Below, in pieces: positions 9,164 through 18,520 of a DNA stretch of 64,000 bases; within the stretch, counting starts at the first letter, position 1, and each line of letters starts with the position of its first letter. Origin of the DNA: Leptospira inadai serovar Lyme str. 10. GTDB lineage: Bacteria > Spirochaetota > Leptospiria > Leptospirales > Leptospiraceae. The stretch is from positions 124,001 to 188,000 of the forward strand of contig NZ_AHMM02000025.1 in the NCBI RefSeq assembly GCF_000243675.2, in the 5' to 3' direction. A program made the translations under genes and the position numbers. The notes under the pieces were generated by a model. It made no database searches. It was not told the DNA's origin and saw only the letters and a program-made list of their open reading frames with translations.

Positions 9164-9928
9164 TTATGGGAGCTTGGAAGCTGCTTTCGAGTATTGCTCC
9201 CACGCCTTTGCATATTCTTTCTTCGCGGGAAACAATTCGAAGGCTTTCTTTGCCGATACAGCCGCTGCTCCCGGATTTTTTTCCCATTCAAATTGCAATT
9301 TCGCCAATAAATAATACGTTTCCGCTTTTAGTATGAGGTCTCTATAAGGAGTCTTTAAACCCTTCTCCAGATAATCTTTGGACGATCTTCGATCACCCTG
9401 TAAAAGAGCGGTCAATCCAAGACCGAAATAAGCGGAACCATCCCGCTTCGCTTCCAATGATTTTTTATATTCTAGTATCGCTTCGGAACGTCGATTTTGC
9501 CGAAGTAATAGGTTTCCGGAATCCACTCGTAAGATGGATGCCGCTTCGAAATCTTTTTGCTCTTCGGCGGCACTTAATGCTTTTTGAAAACTCGATTCCG
9601 CCTTAGCATACTGTTTCCGTTGTTGCAGAATCAATCCTATCCCCCGAAGGCAGTCGTAGGAATCCGGATTTTCCTTTAGACAAAGCTTATATTCTTTTTC
9701 AGCCTGATCGTCGTCTTTTCTTAAATACTGAATCCAACCGCGAAGATAATGTATTTGATCCGTCTTTCCGGACCGCTCCGCATGCACCTTAGCCTTTTCG
9801 ATCGATTCTCCTATATGTGCGGAGTCCAATAAATCCCTGATTTCTAGAATTGGGGGATCCTCTTTATCCGTACAAGTCGAAAAAAGAAACCATAAGCAAA
9901 GGAGAGAGATTATTGGTAACTTGTTCAT
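9164..9928 (-). CDS. TPR-repeat lipoprotein
   Basis: 254 residues from ATG 9928. From this start the protein has a lipoprotein signal sequence ending F-S-T-C; an open TTG start 30 residues upstream would bury it, so 9928 is preferred although no Shine-Dalgarno is visible at either. The body is built of tetratricopeptide repeats (for example HYLRGWIQYLRKDDDQAEKE, then DCLRGIGLILQQRKQYAKAE), so it likely acts as an envelope scaffold. It precedes the DUF2062 gene by 12 bases in the same direction. Confidence 0.8.
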   Translation of the reverse strand: MNKLPIISLLCLWFLFSTCTDKEDPPILEIRDLLDSAHIGESIEKAKVHAERSGKTDQIHYLRGWIQYLRKDDDQAEKEYKLCLKENPDSYDCLRGIGLILQQRKQYAKAESSFQKALSAAEEQKDFEAASILRVDSGNLLLRQNRRSEAILEYKKSLEAKRDGSAYFGLGLTALLQGDRRSSKDYLEKGLKTPYRDLILKAETYYLLAKLQFEWEKNPGAAAVSAKKAFELFPAKKEYAKAWEQYSKAASKLP

Positions 9929-10035
9929 GAAAGTCGTATTAGTATCGTCTTGATTCGTTTCGGCATCGAATGGATTGGAGTTCATCTGAGATTCTATTCT
10001 TCCCGGTTTCTGTGGCAATCCCTAAATCGCGAACT

Positions 10036-10932
10036 TCATTTCGGAATGATTAAAGCTGGAGCCATTTTTCTGACGATGTCCCGTCCCTCGGCGATCGCTT
10101 CCTTTCCTCTATGAAATTCCATCAATCCGATATAACGCAAACGAGGGGCGAGCAAAATATCGGGGGGATCCCCGGCCATCCGACTCCGAGTAATGCGGAT
10201 TTGCATGATGTTTATGCTTTTGGATACCACTTCCATAATCCCGGGTTTTTCATCCTTTTCATCTTTGAGGCGCTCGTCCAAATCGCTTCCCCAAAATTTA
10301 GAAGTCCAGGATCGCCAACGAGACATCTGGTCGGTAGAAATTTCTTTTTTATCTTCTTCTTCTCTCTTTTCCAAAAGATCCTGATTTAAATCAACGGCAA
10401 TGACATAATCGGCCCCCATTGCTCTGCAGAGAGAAACTGGAACGGGATTTACTAGGCCCCCGTCTACGAGCCAGCGTCCGTCTTTTAGCACCGGGGTAAA
10501 AATACCGGGTAAAGAAATCGAGGCCCGAACGGCTTCGAAGATGGAACCGTCTCGAATCCAAACCTCAATTCCGGTATCAAGATCTGCCGCAACGGCACCA
10601 TAGGGAAGAGTCAATTCATGAATCTCTGCATCGCGGAATTCCTGGGCAAAAAAATCGAAGAGTTTCTTTCCTCGAATTAATCCACCACCGAATGTCCAAT
10701 CCATAAAACCCAGGATATCCTTCCATTCCAGGCTTTCGACCCAACTTTCGAGGGCAGGGAGCTTTCCCGCAGAATAGAACGCACCGACCAGTGAACCGAT
10801 GGAGGTCCCACAGATGATATCCGGCCGAATTCCGAGATTTTCAAGCTCCTGTATCACTCCGATATGCGACCAACCCCGAGCGGAACCGCTTCCGAGCGCT
10901 AGTCCAATTTTTCGTTTTACGTTATTTCCCAT
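10036..10932 (-). CDS. patatin-like phospholipase (RssA type)
   Basis: 298 residues. All patatin landmarks are present: the oxyanion glycine loop LALGSGSARGWSHIGV, nucleophile elbow GTSIGS, and the catalytic Asp in VDGGLVNPVPV. The family hydrolyses acyl esters of phospholipids with a Ser-Asp dyad. There is no signal peptide, so a cytoplasmic or membrane-peripheral location is expected. The next gene downstream, the TPR lipoprotein, begins about 100 bases away in the same direction. Confidence 0.9.
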   Translation of the reverse strand: MGNNVKRKIGLALGSGSARGWSHIGVIQELENLGIRPDIICGTSIGSLVGAFYSAGKLPALESWVESLEWKDILGFMDWTFGGGLIRGKKLFDFFAQEFRDAEIHELTLPYGAVAADLDTGIEVWIRDGSIFEAVRASISLPGIFTPVLKDGRWLVDGGLVNPVPVSLCRAMGADYVIAVDLNQDLLEKREEEDKKEISTDQMSRWRSWTSKFWGSDLDERLKDEKDEKPGIMEVVSKSINIMQIRITRSRMAGDPPDILLAPRLRYIGLMEFHRGKEAIAEGRDIVRKMAPALIIPK

Positions 10933-11277
10933 TCTGCCTCAAATCTCTCCGAAAACTATCATACGGTGTCATCTTTCCACGGTTTTTTCCATAATTTATA
11001 GTATTAAAACTCTAAAAAAAAACGTCTCCTCTCTTAGTGAAACTTTGCGAACGACAAAGTGTCTTATACCTCCGTCTATTAAACTTGGATCAGACACTCA
11101 ATTGAAAATAAAATTCATAAAATTCCGGATGTAAAAGATTCTCAAGATCTTTGTATAAAAATAGGATTTAGCAATAATTTCTTTCCTTTCGAGAGCGAGC
11201 CTATATCCATGTTAGGTGGAGAAAGGTTGACTCATTCTCGATAGGAAACAGAGGATGGCTCTGGGTACTCATACCTC
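10933..11277. other. intergenic stretch without recognised gene
   Basis: 345 bases between divergent genes. I see only A/T-rich sequence that presumably holds both promoters; no hairpin with T-run and no convincing reading frame. Confidence 0.5.
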
Positions 11278-13389
11278 ATGCACATATCTAAGTATTTATT
11301 CTTTTTATTAGGGCCGGTCGGATTCCTAATTTTTCTTCTTACGCTGACTCCGTCGCATAAGGAAGAAAATATACGTGCATACCAGGGCAGTATCGATCTC
11401 CGAGGTATCCATGATGCATCTTCCGGCCCTGTCGATCTTTCCGGCGAATGGGAATTTTTTTGGAGCCAGGAAGCTGGGAAGGTTTTGGAGACATTCCGTA
11501 GCAAGATTACCGTACCAGGTGCCTGGAATCGCGAAACGGAAATTCATTCTTCTTATGAAAAACTGGGATACGGAACCTATCGGCTGCGAATTTTAATCCC
11601 GGACGTATGGGTCGGGAAAGTTTTGACGATCGGACTCGGTTCCATCCTGACCTCTTATAGACTTTATATCGACGGAAATATCCTGGGAGAATCGGGAACT
11701 CCCTCGCCTTCCCCAAAAGAGACGATACCTAGAGTTCAGCCCAAGTTTTTTTCGTTCATTCCTCCCTCTAACGTAGTTTCCCTGGAAATTTTCGTTTCCA
11801 ATAATTATTCCAGACAAGGAGGGATCATATCTCCCGTTCGTATCGGTCCGTCGGAAGTCATGCAAGGCTATCGAACTCGAACGATTTTTTCCGATATATT
11901 CGCATTCGCTAGCCTCTTAATCATGGGACTTTATCATATTTCCCTATATCTCTATTTGCGATCCAGTACGGCCCCTCTTTATTTCGGTTTTATGAGTTTG
12001 GTTATCAGTATACGAACCTTAGTAACGAATGCGAAACTTCTAATGGAATTTTTTCCCTCCCTACCGCAGCCTGCGATTCAAATGCTGGATCAGATTCCTT
12101 TAATCGTAAGCGTTCCTTTTTATTTATTGTTCTTTTGGACGACCTTCGAACCTTACGTTTCGAAAACATTCGTCAGGGTCTCGATCGCGATTTCCGCAAT
12201 CTTTACCGTCGCGACTCTCTTCGGATCCTTGGCGTTTAACAGCGAAAAGATAATGTATTTCCATATATTTATGGGATTTACCATATTATACGTTTTGTAT
12301 GTGATTTATACGATCGATTTCGATAAGGAAAGCAACTCGGCGTACATTCTTTACGGAACCGGTCTACTATTTTTAGGAATCGGTATCGATTTATTTTATA
12401 CTTACGTGTTAAAGGTCTCTTCGTACGAAGTTTCGCATTTCGCGCTAGTATTCTTCGTTTTCTTGCAATCCTTAGTAATCGCGTCGGACAGATCATCCAA
12501 GTATAAGGAAGCTAAAGTCCTGACCGAAGACCTTCAGACGATGAACTTGGAATTATTCGAGATGAAGGAAAAACTCGTTCAAAAGGTCGAAGACAGAACA
12601 AAAACTCTTAACGATACCCTCCAACAAATCAATCGCGAACTAGAGATCGCGCAAAACGTTCAAAGAAAGATTCTCACCCCGCCTGATCGGGAGATCTCGG
12701 GAATTCGTTTCGAATACGTATATAAACCTTTGGAGAAAGTCGGCGGGGACTTTCTCGACATTTCCGAAGTTAAGCCGGGAAAAATTAGGGTTCTACTGGC
12801 AGATGCGGTAGGCCACGGGGTGCAGGCCAGCTTAATGACCATGGCACTGAAGACCGAGTATGAGGAACTCAAGAAATTGGATTGCCCAACGCAGGTCCTG
12901 AAGGAATTGAACGGAAGATTTTTACGAAAGTTCGATACGCTCGAAAGTATCTTTCCCTGCTTTGTCGCGGATATCTTTTTGGAAAAGAACGAACTTCTTT
13001 ACGCATCCGCAGGACATCCCGATCAAGTTCTGATCAAACCCGACGGGACCTACGAACTCCTACATAAGACCGGTCCGATTCTCGGATTATTCGATGATTT
13101 GGAAATTCAGTTCAATACGTTCCCGTTTCCGGTCGGTAGTCGTCTTCTTCTTTTCTCGGACGGGCTTATAGAAAATCGGAGAAAGGAAAATCGCTGGAGC
13201 ACGGTGGATTCTATAGCGATCAAAGCCACGTCCATGGCCTCTTCTAATTTACAGGAACTTTTAGAGGAATTGGTGGTGATGGAGGAACGTTCTCGCGGAG
13301 ATGAACAAAGATATGATGATATTACGATTATCGCAATCGAATCGACTCAGGATCGAGTTGTAAACAGAAGACAGAAGACTGAGGACTGA
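11278..13389 (+). CDS. 7TM-DISM sensor with SpoIIE/PP2C-type phosphatase domain
   Basis: 703 residues. One N-terminal membrane anchor (about 5-22), a beta-jelly-roll extracellular sensor of the 7TMR-DISMED2 kind (about 35-195), seven membrane helices (about 205-410), a coiled coil (415-460), and a C-terminal SpoIIE-type Ser phosphatase with EIAQNVQRKILTP, VGGDFLDI, LADAVGHGVQASLM, YASAGHP and YDDITIIAI; the Asp residues that bind metal are in place. Such proteins reverse phosphorylation of STAS antagonists in partner switching. The last dozen residues (after AIES) and the stop come from an interspersed repeat, so the natural C-terminus was probably altered by it. Confidence 0.92.
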   Translation: MHISKYLFFLLGPVGFLIFLLTLTPSHKEENIRAYQGSIDLRGIHDASSGPVDLSGEWEFFWSQEAGKVLETFRSKITVPGAWNRETEIHSSYEKLGYGTYRLRILIPDVWVGKVLTIGLGSILTSYRLYIDGNILGESGTPSPSPKETIPRVQPKFFSFIPPSNVVSLEIFVSNNYSRQGGIISPVRIGPSEVMQGYRTRTIFSDIFAFASLLIMGLYHISLYLYLRSSTAPLYFGFMSLVISIRTLVTNAKLLMEFFPSLPQPAIQMLDQIPLIVSVPFYLLFFWTTFEPYVSKTFVRVSIAISAIFTVATLFGSLAFNSEKIMYFHIFMGFTILYVLYVIYTIDFDKESNSAYILYGTGLLFLGIGIDLFYTYVLKVSSYEVSHFALVFFVFLQSLVIASDRSSKYKEAKVLTEDLQTMNLELFEMKEKLVQKVEDRTKTLNDTLQQINRELEIAQNVQRKILTPPDREISGIRFEYVYKPLEKVGGDFLDISEVKPGKIRVLLADAVGHGVQASLMTMALKTEYEELKKLDCPTQVLKELNGRFLRKFDTLESIFPCFVADIFLEKNELLYASAGHPDQVLIKPDGTYELLHKTGPILGLFDDLEIQFNTFPFPVGSRLLLFSDGLIENRRKENRWSTVDSIAIKATSMASSNLQELLEELVVMEERSRGDEQRYDDITIIAIESTQDRVVNRRQKTED

Positions 13390-13545
13390 GGACTGAGGAC
13401 TGAGGACAGAACATTGGTCAGCGAGGTTTCCACGTACTAGAGAAAGATTCTTGTGTTACAGTGGATCGGTCCTCTACCTCTGATACTTTTCCGACTTCGA
13501 GCAGCTACTGTCTTCAGCCCTCTGACCTCTGTCTTCCGTCTTCTG
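13366..13545 (-). repeat. interspersed repeat, copy 2
   Basis: Inverted relative to copies 1 and 3. It begins with heptamer units (GAGGACT several times from about 13379), then ACAGAACATTGGTCAGCGAG, AAGATTCTTGTGTTACAG, TCGAGCAGCTACTGTCTTC, and ends in CTCTGTCTTCCGTCTTCTG. It overlaps the 3' end of the SpoIIE gene and abuts the 3' end of the converging MaoC gene. Confidence 0.85.
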
Positions 13546-13962
13546 CTAACAGGCTACGATCATTTCTCCGGACGCTTTTACTTCGCCGGAATCATCCGCC
13601 GCTTCTACAGCCACGACTAATAGCTTTTCGCCGTTTTCTTCTTTTTTACGTTTTATTTTACCGCTGCATGTCAATCTTTGTCCCGGCTTGGTCATCGCTT
13701 TAAACGTTACGCCGAACTCCTTGATTTGCTTCTGGTCTGCCCAAGCGGTGCAAAGTCGTCCGATTTGCGCCATAACAAACATCCCATGCGCGATAGTTCC
13801 GTCGAGTCCGGTCTTACGTGCAAAGTCCGGATCATTATGAATCGGATTAAAGTCCCCGCTTGCACCGGCATAGCGGACAAGATTTGCATGAGTAATAACG
13901 TCCGTTGTTAAGGGAGGAAGTTCCTGCCCGATTTCGAATTTATCAAATTCTATTTTGCTCAT
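13546..13962 (-). CDS. MaoC-like hot-dog dehydratase, HadB-like catalytic subunit
   Basis: 138 residues forming a single hot-dog fold. The hydratase-2 motif is intact: YAGASGDFNPIHNDPDFA with catalytic Asp and His, and GTIAHGMFVMAQIG. It is 13 bases downstream of a second gene of the same superfamily that lacks this motif, the arrangement of mycobacterial HadA/HadB (R)-3-hydroxyacyl dehydratases. Probable role: dehydration of 3-hydroxyacyl thioesters (or hydration in reverse). Whether the acyl carrier is ACP or CoA cannot be read from sequence. The 3' end abuts an interspersed repeat. Confidence 0.85.
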   Translation of the reverse strand: MSKIEFDKFEIGQELPPLTTDVITHANLVRYAGASGDFNPIHNDPDFARKTGLDGTIAHGMFVMAQIGRLCTAWADQKQIKEFGVTFKAMTKPGQRLTCSGKIKRKKEENGEKLLVVAVEAADDSGEVKASGEMIVAC

Positions 13963-13975
13963 AGATTTCCTCCAA

Positions 13976-14428
13976 TCAATGCTCGGGCTTACGAATGAAA
14001 ATGGACATCTCGGCTTCGACTACCGCGTCGCCCTTAGAATCGCGGATCGTCGTCTTGAAAGTCATCGTATCCATTTTACCGACGGTCACATTAACGCATT
14101 CGCCCTGTGAAGAGACCTTACCCGGATAGAGAGTTTTGAGATACGTGTATTTTTCCTTTAGATGGAGAATACGGGACGTGTCCACTCCCATACTTTCCAT
14201 ATCCTGCCAAATTTTAGGGTAACCCCAAAATTGAATTACGGTAGGGTACGTCGGCGGAGCCGGAATGTCTTCGTACCCGGCCTTTTTTGCGGCCTCTACA
14301 TTGAAATAAATTGGATTCGTTTCTCCGATCGCCTGGCAAAATTCGCGGATTTTTCCGCGCTCTACGTCGAATTCGTAGCGGTCCAGTTTTGTGCCGATCA
14401 GGTCTTTTGATATGCCTTTTTCTGCCAT
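13976..14428 (-). CDS. MaoC N-terminal-like protein, HadA-like partner subunit
   Basis: 150 residues of the MaoC N-terminal (FAS1 dehydratase region) type: [26 protein letters not shown] and [14 protein letters not shown]. The Asp and His pair of the catalytic motif is missing, as expected for the non-catalytic substrate-channel subunit in HadA/HadB heterodimers. AGGAAAGG precedes the ATG. A hairpin CCTCCT/AGGAGG lies about 30 bases upstream in the leader (14457-14473). It is the first gene of a two-gene operon with the catalytic subunit. Confidence 0.82.
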   Translation of the reverse strand: MAEKGISKDLIGTKLDRYEFDVERGKIREFCQAIGETNPIYFNVEAAKKAGYEDIPAPPTYPTVIQFWGYPKIWQDMESMGVDTSRILHLKEKYTYLKTLYPGKVSSQGECVNVTVGKMDTMTFKTTIRDSKGDAVVEAEMSIFIRKPEH

Positions 14429-14637
14429 AATCCTTTCCTAATTTGGATCGTAATCCTCCTATAAGAGGAGGTGGTGCTTAACCGCCCTAATTTTTTCCTC
14501 GGAGTCTTTCCGGTCTATTGCTTTTTCTTTTCTAAGGTCCGGCCACTCAGAACAAACGTTCACCGAATACTGTTCGTCCGATCGGTTTCGAGTTGTAAGA
14601 CAAGGAGGTTAGCGAATCGTGTACCTGTTTTCCGATC

Positions 14638-17034
14638 ATGATTCCAAATAAATATTATCAACGTTTCGTTTTTTTCCTACTAGGAATTTTACTTTGTGTT
14701 CCGAACTGTCGAAAAATCATTTCACGATCTTTCGGAGAAGAGAGTGTAAACCTACCGGTCTGGGACGGATTGAGATCGCTCTCCAAAACCGGAAGCGCAT
14801 GCAAAGGCGATGCGGAAAAAGAAATTAAAAAGATCGCCTTTCATTATAAGAAAAATCCTGCGCGTTATTCCGATCTGTCGAGCCGAGACCGATGGAGAAA
14901 TCTTCAATTTACGATATTATTAGATAAAGAAAATCTACTGAACGATTCCAGAGATAGCCTCTTTCTGTTCGAAGGCGGAGATTGTACCATCTCTTCCGAG
15001 TTTACAAAAAAAGAAGCGAGACTCGCATCAGAAAACGACATTATATTCTCCTTTTCCGCGACTATACTCTCGGCAAAAGGAGAAAGGATTCGCTCTTCGG
15101 GAAGATTAGAAGTCAAATTCGGAAACGAAATCGTTTTTAGCGAAACGATTTCGGGACAAGGAGATTCTTGGAAAGAATTTAAAATTCCGTTAACAGGAAA
15201 TGCCGCAAAATTACTAACCTCGGAGAGGAAACCGGATTGGAGCTTTCGTTGGATTCCCACCGAAAAAGATTCCTTCGTTTTTATCGGAGAACCGCTTTTA
15301 TTTTCGAAAGTACTTTCGCCCGAGGACTGGGGCCCTAAGGAGAATCTCATCCTGATTGTCGTAGACGCCTTGCGCCCGGATCGCCTCGGTTTCGGAGGTT
15401 CGCCTGTTCCCACTAGCCCCGTGTTGGATCGTCTCGCATCTCAATCGATCGTATTCGAAAAAGCTTTTGCCAACGGAAATTGGACGAAACCGTCCATGTT
15501 ATCCTTTTTTGCTTCCAAGATCGCTTCGGAACTCGGAATGGGAAACGCTTGGTTCTATTCCACGAATTTACATAGGAAGATTTTTTATTCCAAGAATCCG
15601 GAGACGCTCGTAAACCGCCTCAGAAACGTCGGCTTTGTAACCGCAAGTTTAATGAATAATGTTTTCCTACTAGACTATACCGGCGTCGGAGTGGATTTAG
15701 GCTTTCATAGACTGTTTCAACCCGGAAAAGATAGGGCGGATACGGAACTAATACTTAACGAATCCATAAAGTTCTTGAGAGAGAATAGGAATCGGAGATT
15801 TTTTCTTCACATAAATATTAACACCCCGCATTATCCGTATTTACCGGAGCGAAAATATCTGGAAGCATTGGAAAAATCCGTTCCTGCCGAAGTCTGGAAA
15901 CGTTACGATCCTTTCGTTCGAAAATACATGGCAGAAATATTATATACTGACGAAGTAATCGGTAAGATTCTAGACGAAGCCAAGAGAAACGGCGTTTATG
16001 ATAAGACCTGGATCGCCGTCGTCGCGGATCACGGAGAACTACAGGAGATGGAACATTATTATCACCATCATTTCGTAGCCGAAAATCTTCATGCCCATGG
16101 AGAAAGTCATTACGAAGAGGAAATACGTGTTCCCTGGATTTTACATCCTCCCGAATCGTATAAGTCTCGTATCAAGAAGTGGAAATTCGAAAAACAGGTC
16201 TCTCTACTCTCCTTATTCCCGACGTTAGTGGGCGCAATGGGATTTCCCTGTCCCGAAAGTTCCTGCTCCGGTACCGATTATTCTTCGGCGATGTTCGGAG
16301 AGAAGGGAGCGGACTTCGAAGAAGTCGTTTATACGGAAGGACGATTTTCGGAATCGATCCGAACGAATGAATTAAAACTAATACGCAGATATCCGGGCTA
16401 CGATACCGTTCGTCGAACGAGAGAAGGAGCTCCCCATTCTATGCCGGAAGAACTTTACGATCTTACCGCGGATCCTCATGAGATGAAGAATCTCGCTCCG
16501 GAAAAATCTCCGTTACTGGAAAAAGCGAGAGCTCTTCTGGCTTCCAATAGTTTGAAAAAGAATTCATTTGTCCTAAAATTACCCGCCTCGGAGAAAGCGA
16601 TCGTTCGTAAAATCGATCTTTTTATAGAAGGCGGAATTTATCGTTATTATTCCGATTCTCCTTTTGAAACCGTTCGAGCCGAGCATCGAAATCTTTCCTT
16701 AAAAGTGACTCAGCCGCCGGGAAAAGAGGTCGTTTTGAGAATAGATACGGTTGAGCCGACGTTTCGATTTAGACTTTCCTTATGGAAAGACGGCAGATTC
16801 GAGGATTACAAATCCGGAAAATGGGGATTTTCGCCCGAGGCGGGAAATCGGGTTTATGCAACCTCCCCCGAGACGGTCGCGTCTTCTAAACTTCCGTACG
16901 AATTTCGCTCTTCGACGGTTCCTTACATCTATAACGACGCCGGACTATCCGGAAATTCCGATTCCCCCGACCAAGCGGCTTTAGGAAAAGAAGTCCGGAA
17001 AGTTCTGGAAAGTTGGGGATATATTCACGAATAA
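14638..17034 (+). CDS. sulfatase-fold lipoprotein with Thr at the active site
   Basis: 798 residues. A lipoprotein signal ends C-V-P-N-C at Cys24. Residues about 60-230 are an unassigned beta-rich domain; about 235-560 form an alkaline-phosphatase/sulfatase fold: LIVVDALRPDRLGFGG (metal Asp), NGNWTKPSMLSFF, FFLHININTPHYPY, VADHGELQEM (metal Asp and His) and HAHGESHYEEEIRVPWI. The position taken in sulfatases by the Cys or Ser that becomes formylglycine is Thr283, in WTKPS rather than CxPxR, so ordinary sulfatase action is unlikely. Thr nucleophiles occur in phosphotransferases of this fold. The C-terminal 200 residues are beta-rich. Substrate unknown, envelope location likely. Confidence 0.85.
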   Translation: MIPNKYYQRFVFFLLGILLCVPNCRKIISRSFGEESVNLPVWDGLRSLSKTGSACKGDAEKEIKKIAFHYKKNPARYSDLSSRDRWRNLQFTILLDKENLLNDSRDSLFLFEGGDCTISSEFTKKEARLASENDIIFSFSATILSAKGERIRSSGRLEVKFGNEIVFSETISGQGDSWKEFKIPLTGNAAKLLTSERKPDWSFRWIPTEKDSFVFIGEPLLFSKVLSPEDWGPKENLILIVVDALRPDRLGFGGSPVPTSPVLDRLASQSIVFEKAFANGNWTKPSMLSFFASKIASELGMGNAWFYSTNLHRKIFYSKNPETLVNRLRNVGFVTASLMNNVFLLDYTGVGVDLGFHRLFQPGKDRADTELILNESIKFLRENRNRRFFLHININTPHYPYLPERKYLEALEKSVPAEVWKRYDPFVRKYMAEILYTDEVIGKILDEAKRNGVYDKTWIAVVADHGELQEMEHYYHHHFVAENLHAHGESHYEEEIRVPWILHPPESYKSRIKKWKFEKQVSLLSLFPTLVGAMGFPCPESSCSGTDYSSAMFGEKGADFEEVVYTEGRFSESIRTNELKLIRRYPGYDTVRRTREGAPHSMPEELYDLTADPHEMKNLAPEKSPLLEKARALLASNSLKKNSFVLKLPASEKAIVRKIDLFIEGGIYRYYSDSPFETVRAEHRNLSLKVTQPPGKEVVLRIDTVEPTFRFRLSLWKDGRFEDYKSGKWGFSPEAGNRVYATSPETVASSKLPYEFRSSTVPYIYNDAGLSGNSDSPDQAALGKEVRKVLESWGYIHE

Positions 17035-17130
17035 ATCGAATTCGAGAACCGATCGAATCGCTTGCAAAAAAGCGAATCTTCGTATCGTTTATACGAAATC
17101 GTTAATCGACTTCCCGGTCATACTTACTCG

Positions 17131-18438
17131 CTAATCTAAAACGATGGTAATGTCTACCCTTCGATTCTTAGCTCTAGCTTCTTCGGATGAGTTATCCGAA
17201 ATCGGTTTGGATTTCCCGTATCCGCGATAAGACATTCGAGTCTGCTCAATACCGTGAACATCCCGAAGTTCCTGTAGTACCGAAAGAGCTCTTTCTTGAG
17301 AAAGTTTTAAATTATATTCCTGGCTCCCTCGATCGTCCGTGTGACCGCTGATGCGAATTTCCTTGTCGGGATATTTTTTAAGTGCGCTCGCGATCTTAGA
17401 GATTATTTCCTTGGAAGATTCCTGAAGATCGGAGCGATTCGTATCGAATAAAAGATTATCCAACGATAGCGTAACGCCCTCTTCGGATTTTCGTACTTCG
17501 ACAGGGGGGCGATTTGCCGGTTGATCTTTAGCCGGTCCTTCTTCCCATTCGGGCCAGTGCAGTCCGTTTCCGTTAGAAGCCGGTTTCTTTCCCGCCGGTT
17601 GCGAGGATTTTCCCCGGATCGGTCCCAATATCTTTTTCACTTCTTCGGCAATTTGATCCTTATCCGGTTCGCTCAAACTTCTTTGCTTTGAATAAAGTCC
17701 ATGAACGTCGAAAGACATTTCCTGGGAGATCCCATTCGGATAGAGAAAGGTATAAACTAATTGAATGTGCTTGTACTGGGGAATTCCCGCATCGGCGTCG
17801 AAATAGACCTGCCCCTTTGCAAATCCGTAAATCTTATAAGGGACTCCGGGCGCGGAAACTTCCGAATCATGTAAGAGCGAATACGTGTATTCTATCAACT
17901 GAGCTCGGCCTTTTTCGCTCGCGTAAGTCCAGTCCTGGGTTCCCTTAAAGGAGTACTTAGCTTGAACCGGAATTTCTATCCTCGATTGCGAAAATTGAAA
18001 GCTCTCGGTCGCCGGTTTGATCCATTCGCTTCCTTTTTCGACCGCAGTCTCGGAAAAACTAGGAAGCGAGCGTAGATTCGGCATAGCATATTTTGCCGGA
18101 ACCTTGTATTCGCCGAGATCCGTTATAAGAAACCTGCTTTTGTACGTTCTATCCTTGTAGAATGCCGGGTCTACCTGCGGAAACTTAGTATAAGTATCGA
18201 AAATTCCCGCTAATTCGCAACCTTCCGAATCGCATTTCTCGGCTCTCAAGACGATTCTGTTCTTATCTTCGCGCCGAATAATTCTAGTACCTTGGCGAGC
18301 CTGAACTTTATGATACTCGTTTAGTTCCAAGTCGTCCCCGGTTTTAAGCTTCCATCGGAAAAGAGTCGCTTCCTCCGAAAAAATGGAAACAGGAACCATT
18401 ATCAGTAACGGTAATAAACTGCGAAGCAAGGAAGCCAT
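17131..18438 (-). CDS. OmpA-family outer-membrane protein
   Basis: 435 residues. Signal peptide (cleavage near IFS-E, residue 21), a long N-terminal domain (25-260) unlike any barrel I know, a Pro/Lys/Gln-rich linker (270-320) and a classical OmpA C-terminal domain: LDNLLFDTNRSDLQ, ISGHTDDRGS, YNLKLSQERALSVL and NRRVDITI. The domain binds peptidoglycan through the Asp and Arg in those motifs. It converges on the sulfatase-fold gene with a gap of about 95 bases. Confidence 0.88.
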   Translation of the reverse strand: MASLLRSLLPLLIMVPVSIFSEEATLFRWKLKTGDDLELNEYHKVQARQGTRIIRREDKNRIVLRAEKCDSEGCELAGIFDTYTKFPQVDPAFYKDRTYKSRFLITDLGEYKVPAKYAMPNLRSLPSFSETAVEKGSEWIKPATESFQFSQSRIEIPVQAKYSFKGTQDWTYASEKGRAQLIEYTYSLLHDSEVSAPGVPYKIYGFAKGQVYFDADAGIPQYKHIQLVYTFLYPNGISQEMSFDVHGLYSKQRSLSEPDKDQIAEEVKKILGPIRGKSSQPAGKKPASNGNGLHWPEWEEGPAKDQPANRPPVEVRKSEEGVTLSLDNLLFDTNRSDLQESSKEIISKIASALKKYPDKEIRISGHTDDRGSQEYNLKLSQERALSVLQELRDVHGIEQTRMSYRGYGKSKPISDNSSEEARAKNRRVDITIVLD

Positions 18439-18520
18439 ATTATTAATGTCGATGCTTCCTGAAAGAAACTTAGGGTGAATTTCTAAAAAACAAGGAAATC
18501 CATAAACACACTGAAAGAAG

